From Mya arenaria (Eukaryota > Mollusca > Bivalvia > Myida > Myidae), in the NCBI RefSeq assembly GCF_026914265.1, contig NC_069123.1, positions 32,348,678 through 32,412,677 of the forward strand: DNA of 64,000 bases. The letters are read 5' to 3'. Positions 59,435 through 64,000 of the stretch are shown piece by piece. Position 1 is the first letter of the stretch; every line of letters starts with the position of its first letter. Both the position numbers and the translations under genes were made by a program. The notes beneath the pieces were generated by a model. It had not been told where the DNA came from. It ran no database searches and was given only the letters and a program-made list of their open reading frames with translations.

Positions 59435-62400
59435 GTGTGTGCTTGCGTGCGTGCGTGTGTGTGTAACAAGACCACAATCATGAATGTAAAGATCTGGCAT
59501 GATGGTGGGTCCGAGGTCTAATGGTATAATAGTTGAAGCCAGGGGTTTTCGGTTCAATCCCAGCATACACACTAAACAACATAATTATCATAATCTTCCA
59601 GGAGGGACGATAATTAGGTGTACCGTGTGAAATCGTGCCTGTGTACTACGCAGCCTTACCTCCCCTGGAACAGACGCCCAAATGGATGGTCCGGTGACGT
59701 CATGAAATATACGCACAACACATATGCGAGTATAATGCTATTGCAACGTGTTTCACAGTCGTTGTCAAATAAATGCACAATAGTTTCACTTACTGCCTTC
59801 CCTTGTGCCATACGTGAGTTCAGAAAGGGGTGTGCAATTGTCTGTAACAGTCATGGTTAGGGAAGTTCCGTCTGCCAGGTTCCACATATAAGGGGTGACC
59901 AAAGCTGATTGCTGGTGTCCGATTATAAAGTTTGTCCCTGCTGTCGCATTGTCTGTTTTAAAAGTGAAAGTTCAGTACAATCTGGAAGAGGGAGATTTCG
60001 TTTAGCTACATGCAATATAGTAAATTTACATCTCAACTTCCATTCCTGAAATGTACGGCCTTTCGGCAATTGCAAATATTTTCCGATGAACGCAACATCT
60101 TTGGATAGGTTCGGATCGCGAGTCATCGCGTATTAACATAACTAGCGTACTATTATCTTGTTATTGTTTGTATTGACAGCAGGCCATGGAAACCTTGATT
60201 CAACATGTTGAAAAGTATTAATTTATGATGTTTTAAATGAATTGCTGTCATTAGCTTTCAAAATTTACGTTCAAACGTGATTTTTTTTCGGGACTATTTT
60301 TTGTCAATAAAATGTGTTAACCGGTCGGGTTGTTCTTTTAACAAAATGGGTGAGAAAGAATACCTGTAAGGTGTTCTTAAATAAGTTTTTTAACAATTCT
60401 GGAAAATCGATGATTTGAACGCATTTGGGCTGGTTATAGTACGCGTAGAGTCCACTCCACACACTTCAACCTGCCCAACTGCGTTCATACCTCGATAATC
60501 AATTAGGCTATTCATTCCATAAATAGGTCAAGTTCAGTTTTCCTACCACATCTTATGTCATTTCTTAACTTAAATGGATTTCTTTAAAAGTTCATAGTCA
60601 AATAAAAAGAAAAGTTTATGAGAAATTCGAATAAAATTATGTTTGTTCAGTAACATCAATAAAAATGACACTTTTTTAATTTATTATATCAAATGATCAA
60701 TAAGATACTTAACTTAGAAAAATGACTTAAGTAGGGAAACAACTTAATTGATGTATGTTGTCTGTGTTTTATCAAAATAGGATTCTCGGATAATGGGCTA
60801 ATCCCTGGAGTTTGGAATTGCATCATATGTAATCATTTATTTTTAAACAAAAAATGAAAAACAAACGAGCAAAATACAGCCAAAACGAGCGAATAGTTGA
60901 TAAAACCTGTCTTAATTAAGTACCTGGTATGCAGTTCCTGTTCTCCCAAGAGCCAAGTTTACCGCCTGTGCACGTTCCGTTATGAATAATATACTGCATG
61001 TTCTGAAAAGTAGTCCATGGTGCTTTTACTACACGTGTTCAAACTGCATTGCACAACATAGGAGTTCAGTTTAATTGTAACTAATCAAAAGGATAATATG
61101 AGTAAATATAAGGTCAGATTTGAAATATGTTAAGGTTGGCAACGAGTCACCGAATATCTGGTTAGTAACAGAAATAGCTGGAAAGAATCTAAACGCTTAT
61201 CAGACCAAGCGCGTAGCTGCCTATACGCGAGTATGCGGCTGAATCCTCATGATTCTGACAAAAATGACAACAACAAAAGTGGCGAAGTTGCAGTAGGCGT
61301 ACTTGACTACATAATCATAAAACTGTCCTTTTCCAGTACTAAATAAAGCACCACAGAACGCCCATAATGCACTAGATTGCACCATGGTTTTCAAAAGTTT
61401 CCGAGGGGGCATGCTCCCGGATCTCCCTACCACAATTATGAATCTACATGAAAAGAGGGCTGGCTACGCCACTGCCGACCCAAGTCAGGGGGGAATAGTT
61501 GTAATTACCTCATTATAGAGCTGAATAAGTGTATATGTCTCCGTGATGTTTCCTGTTTGCAGTTGTTCAAGAACATAAATCCTTCTCCCACTCGCATCGT
61601 ACGAAAGTTGAAGGTTACCCTGTGGATAGGAGAGAGATTTTTTAATGTTGATGCTCTTTAAGATTTGTAAACAATGTCTTGTAATAAGCTCTTAAAGCTG
61701 CACTCTCACATATTTCCGTACGAAAATTAATGTGTTATGGCTAAACGCGTTACTAACGGTTTAAGAAAAATGCATAAAACATAAATTATTAAACTTGAAA
61801 ATAAAAAAAATATGCCATCTGTCTTTTGTCAGCAGTCATTTTCGCATACATTGGCCCATTCAATGACAAAAAATAAAAATGTTGTCAATCTGAGTATCCT
61901 GCTGTGTAGTTTGGGTTGTTTTATTATAAAAAATGGACTCTAAATGGCCCTGGGCCAAACAAACGAATACACAGGAAATTGGCCCCTACTGTGACACCAG
62001 TGCAAATAGCAGGAGATGCACAGCAGGGGATTATTATGCCAAACATTCCTTAAGCTAGGCCTTTAAGGCAATAACATAGCAGATAGACAATCATGAAGTT
62101 ATAGACTTATGCATTAGGAATGTCACATTTAGCTGGTGTTTAAAGGTCCACCTACTGTCAATCATCTGATACTCACTGCCTGTGTCAGATTTTGCGTTGA
62201 CAATGTATCAGCCAATAAGTTTGTATTCTAAATCAGTTAGATGGTCTGAAGTAATATCTTAATAATTCAGAAGGGCTCGTTCCTTACGCTCACTCCGCCT
62301 ATTCTTAATCATTAAGAATTTAATTCATGTCATCTAACTTTTAAATAAACTAGGCTTTTAGGCGGTACATGCACGTGTTATGATATCATTACCAGGTGGT

Positions 62401-64000
62401 GGAGTGTAAGCTTATTTATACGTGCACTCGGGCCTTGCCCATTTCGGAGAGAACTCCGACCAGATTGTTAGTCATTTTGAGATTTCGGAGCATAGTGCAC
62501 AGACAGAATGTAACCCTGGTTAGAGCTACCCTGGTTCTTTAAAGGGGTTGTACTCCGTATGATGAAATAGCAAACAAAACAAAAAAATGTCGAAAACTGA
62601 CATAAACTTGGTATCGATGTATACAATGCATTGAAACTTACTAACTAAAGTAGCACATAGTTTTCAATTAATTTATTTTTTCGCAGTTTTTTCGTATTTT
62701 TCCATTAAAAAAGATTACTAGGTATGTCAACCTAGTAGAATTCATTCCTTATGCGTGATTGGCTAGTCGATGTTATCACGTGATATTACCAAGTTAGGTA
62801 TATAGCTTAAATATTTCAGTCGTTTAGAGTAAGCCTTCGTAGCACAGTGGATACAACACTGGGCTGCAATTTTGGCGACACCGGTTCGAACCCGGCCTCC
62901 GATTCGATTTTTTTTTTTACATTTTGGTATTTTTTTACAATTATGATATCAAAGAGTAAAACATTTTATTAAATAATTGTCCTGAGATTCGTTACAGAAA
63001 AAAACTTTTTTGGGTGCCAATCTGGTGTACAGTCCCTTTAAGGTCACACGTGTATAGCACGGGATCCCCATTTAACGTCCCTCCCGGAATAAAGTTAGTA
63101 TTTTTTGTGTCGTGAGACGGGATATGTGACTCCTGGATTGATAGTCAATAGTGTCGCTAGACCACTGGCACCAGATTTTCAAACTCAATCATATATATTT
63201 ACAGTACAAAGTGCATATATTTTTTAAATAGATTAAGTTAGATTTTTTTTACATTTTTAGTATCATTATATTTAGTTTGGAATTATAAGAATTTTTTGGA
63301 TTTTTAAAAAACAAATGATTGAGTTTGAAAACCCGGTGTCAGTGCACTTAACCATGGATCCACCACTAATTGTCACGATCAGTGTGTGTATACCACGTGA
63401 TAAATTACGTCATATATGCTACGTCGGAAGGCAACAATGAAGACTTAAATCAAAGATAACTTTTCTTGTACAACACCATTTTAAATGAACCAAAGGGCAG
63501 TCTATTCCTCTTAAAGGGCCCCGCATTTGTTTTGTTACCGAAATTTGATAAAGTCATTAGTTTCATCAAACACTTCGACAAACCTGTTTCCAAAATCATG
63601 TTTTGACAGTGCTACGTCAGACGGCCGTATTGTGAAAAGGTTTGTCGAAGTGTTTATAGAACTTAACTCTCAATCAAACTCCGGTAAAAGACCGAAGGTG
63701 GGGCTCTGTAACCTGCGTAGACTGCGCTATGTTTCATTTAAAATGGTGAAGAAATAGTGAAGTTATCTTTGTTTAAAGTTTTTTTTTTCAAATCAAAATA
63801 TTGCCTTCCGACGTAGCATTTATGACGCAATTTATCACGTGGTATGCACCCACTGATTATCTAGGCTGAAGAATATAATACCACGCACCGTTGTAACAGA
63901 CGTATGGCCCTCGTCATCAGCGCTTCCGGTAACAAGCCCTTCCACACACTCGAACTGTGAGGGGAAGCAGCAGTTTTTCACCCCTAAAACCGCGGGGGTG
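58872..64000 (-). CDS. Ependymin-related protein (5' end outside window)
   Basis: Minus-strand exons in transcript order: 63889-64000 (partial), 61509-61619, 60924-61002, 60030-60098, 59794-59952 and 58872-59002. They join in frame to 219 residues plus a partial codon. Family hallmarks in order: KNCCFPSQFECVEG; LQLSYDASGRRIYVLE; NGTCTGGKLG and NRNCIP; DVAFIGKYLQLP; MTVTDNCTPLSE; VDFKNINLGIKDPTVFVVP ending DIC. Ependymin-related proteins are secreted, disulphide-linked, usually glycosylated proteins, and they are expanded in molluscs. Possible N-glycosylation sites: NIT, NGT and NAT. The signal peptide must lie right of the window. The 77-nt intron at 59953-60029 is unusually short here, and its edges are the least sure. 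Confidence 0.88.
59384..59464. repeat. (GT)n/(GCGT)n microsatellite
   Basis: Simple GT and GCGT repeats in the last intron of the ependymin-related gene. Confidence 0.93.
59505..59575 (+). repeat. tRNA-like (SINE head) sequence
   Basis: GGTCTAATGGTATAATAG resembles an A box and GGTTCAATCCC a B box, but no acceptor stem pairs. Probably a decayed SINE. Confidence 0.3.
59794..59952 (-). CDS. Ependymin-related exon (VTDNCTPLSE segment)
   Basis: 159 nt. It encodes NATAGTNFIIGHQQSALVTP and then LTMTVTDNCTPLSE with the conserved Cys. Donor GTAAGT is strong; acceptor AAAACAG is weaker. Confidence 0.8.
60030..60098 (-). CDS. Ependymin-related exon (DVAFIG segment)
   Basis: 69 nt, phase 1 to phase 1. 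It encodes DVAFIGKYLQLPKGRTFQEW after the CIP motif. The donor AGAT-GTAAAT is my best choice; reading through would stay open to a stop at 59923 but lose the family sequence. Confidence 0.7.
60924..61002 (-). CDS. Ependymin-related exon (CIP motif)
   Basis: 79 nt after acceptor ACTTTTCAG. It encodes NMQYIIHNGTCTGGKLGSW and NRNCIP, with two conserved cysteines. Confidence 0.87.
61509..61619 (-). CDS. Ependymin-related exon (SYDASGRR segment)
   Basis: 111 nt, phase 0 at both ends, acceptor ATCCACAG and donor GTAATT. It encodes GNLQLSYDASGRRIYVLEQL and then TETYTLIQLYNE, the characteristic ependymin beta-strand region. Confidence 0.88.
61692..61891. mobile_element. MITE family B, internally deleted
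   Basis: TTAAAGCTGCACTCTCACAT, GTTACTAACGGTTTAAG, and a truncated right arm, in an intron of the ependymin-related gene. Confidence 0.65.
62062..62345. mobile_element. Repeat family F
   Basis: Third copy, with GTCAGATTTTGCG and the AGGGCTCGTTCCTTACGCTC hairpin loop. Confidence 0.75.
62539..63041. mobile_element. TTAA-flanked MITE containing a tRNA-like promoter
   Basis: TTAA then AGGGGTTGTACTCC at the left; GGTGTACAGTCCCT then TTAA at the right (11 of 14 inverse matches). The interior holds the tRNA-like segment at 62834-62906. Confidence 0.6.
62834..62906 (+). repeat. tRNA-like segment with A and B boxes
   Basis: TAGCACAGTGGATA fits an A box and GGTTCGAACCC is a perfect B box, followed by a T9-type run. 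The acceptor arms do not pair, so it is a tRNA-derived element rather than a working tRNA gene. Confidence 0.5.
63163..63344. mobile_element. MITE family D
   Basis: CACTGGCACCAGATTTTCAA to GAAAACCCGGTGTCAGTG. Confidence 0.78.
63378..63857. mobile_element. Long foldback element next to the ependymin exon
   Basis: The left arm (ATCAGTG, TACCACGTGATAAATTACGT, TGCTACGTCGGAAGGCAA) is inverted at the right (TTGCCTTCCGACGTAGCA, ATCACGTGGTATGCACCC, ACTGAT). A second inner inverted pair centres on AAACACTTCGACAAACC. Confidence 0.8.
63889..64000 (-). CDS. Ependymin-related exon (N-terminal mature region, partial)
   Basis: Runs off the window. It encodes KNCCFPSQFECVEGLVTGSA and DDEGHTSVTT, ending in phase 0 before donor GTGCGT. 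Confidence 0.82.

Noticed and set aside
62834..62906. Functional tRNA gene
   Set aside because: A and B boxes are good, but the acceptor arms do not pair and it lies in a transposon-like unit.

Overview
The window is animal nuclear DNA: AT-rich, intron-containing and dense in repeats. Three kinds of spliced gene can be read by joining open segments at GT/AG sites: a tandem pair of nuclear receptor genes on +, a Dmbx-type paired-like homeobox gene on +, and an ependymin-related gene on -. Gene content, short miniature inverted-repeat elements (MITEs), tRNA-derived SINEs and minisatellites fit a mollusc, most likely a bivalve. That assignment is inference, not read directly.

Layout. 1-1330 is a satellite with ~171-bp monomers in a 4-monomer higher-order unit. 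About 3.1-12.4 kb holds nuclear receptor copy 1 (exons at 6226, 8449, 8889 and 9433; the first zinc-finger exon lies left of the window) and its 3' flank. 12.4-16.3 kb is repeat-rich intergenic DNA with a transposon nested in a MITE. 16.35-26.44 kb is the complete receptor copy 2 (six coding exons, 315 residues predicted). 26.4-32.7 kb is its 3' flank, and 32.74-38.5 kb is a further tandem copy of that flank without receptor exons. 38.5-47.3 kb has no gene I can support. 47.3-52.3 kb is a 41-bp minisatellite followed by dmbx (four coding exons, 254 residues). 52.3-58.8 kb is intergenic with several MITEs. 58.87 to the right edge is the ependymin-related gene, whose 5' end lies outside the window.

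The receptor copies have identical exon lengths (145, 149, 355 and 197 nt) and paralogous introns, minisatellites and 3' flanks, so they arose by tandem duplication. The visible second zinc finger differs at 1 of 48 residues, while the main ligand-domain exon differs at about 31 of 118. Both proteins stop just after helix 10/11 without a recognisable acidic AF-2 helix. Comparing filled and empty sites among the duplicated blocks dates several transposon insertions and reveals their target-site duplications (TTAA, TTA and 9 bp).

The genes are functionally unrelated neighbours: a probable NR1-type transcription factor pair, a K50 homeodomain regulator, and a secreted disulphide-bonded protein. 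All coordinates come from reading the sequence by eye. Exon edges follow splice consensus and reading-frame agreement; repeat edges are approximate.
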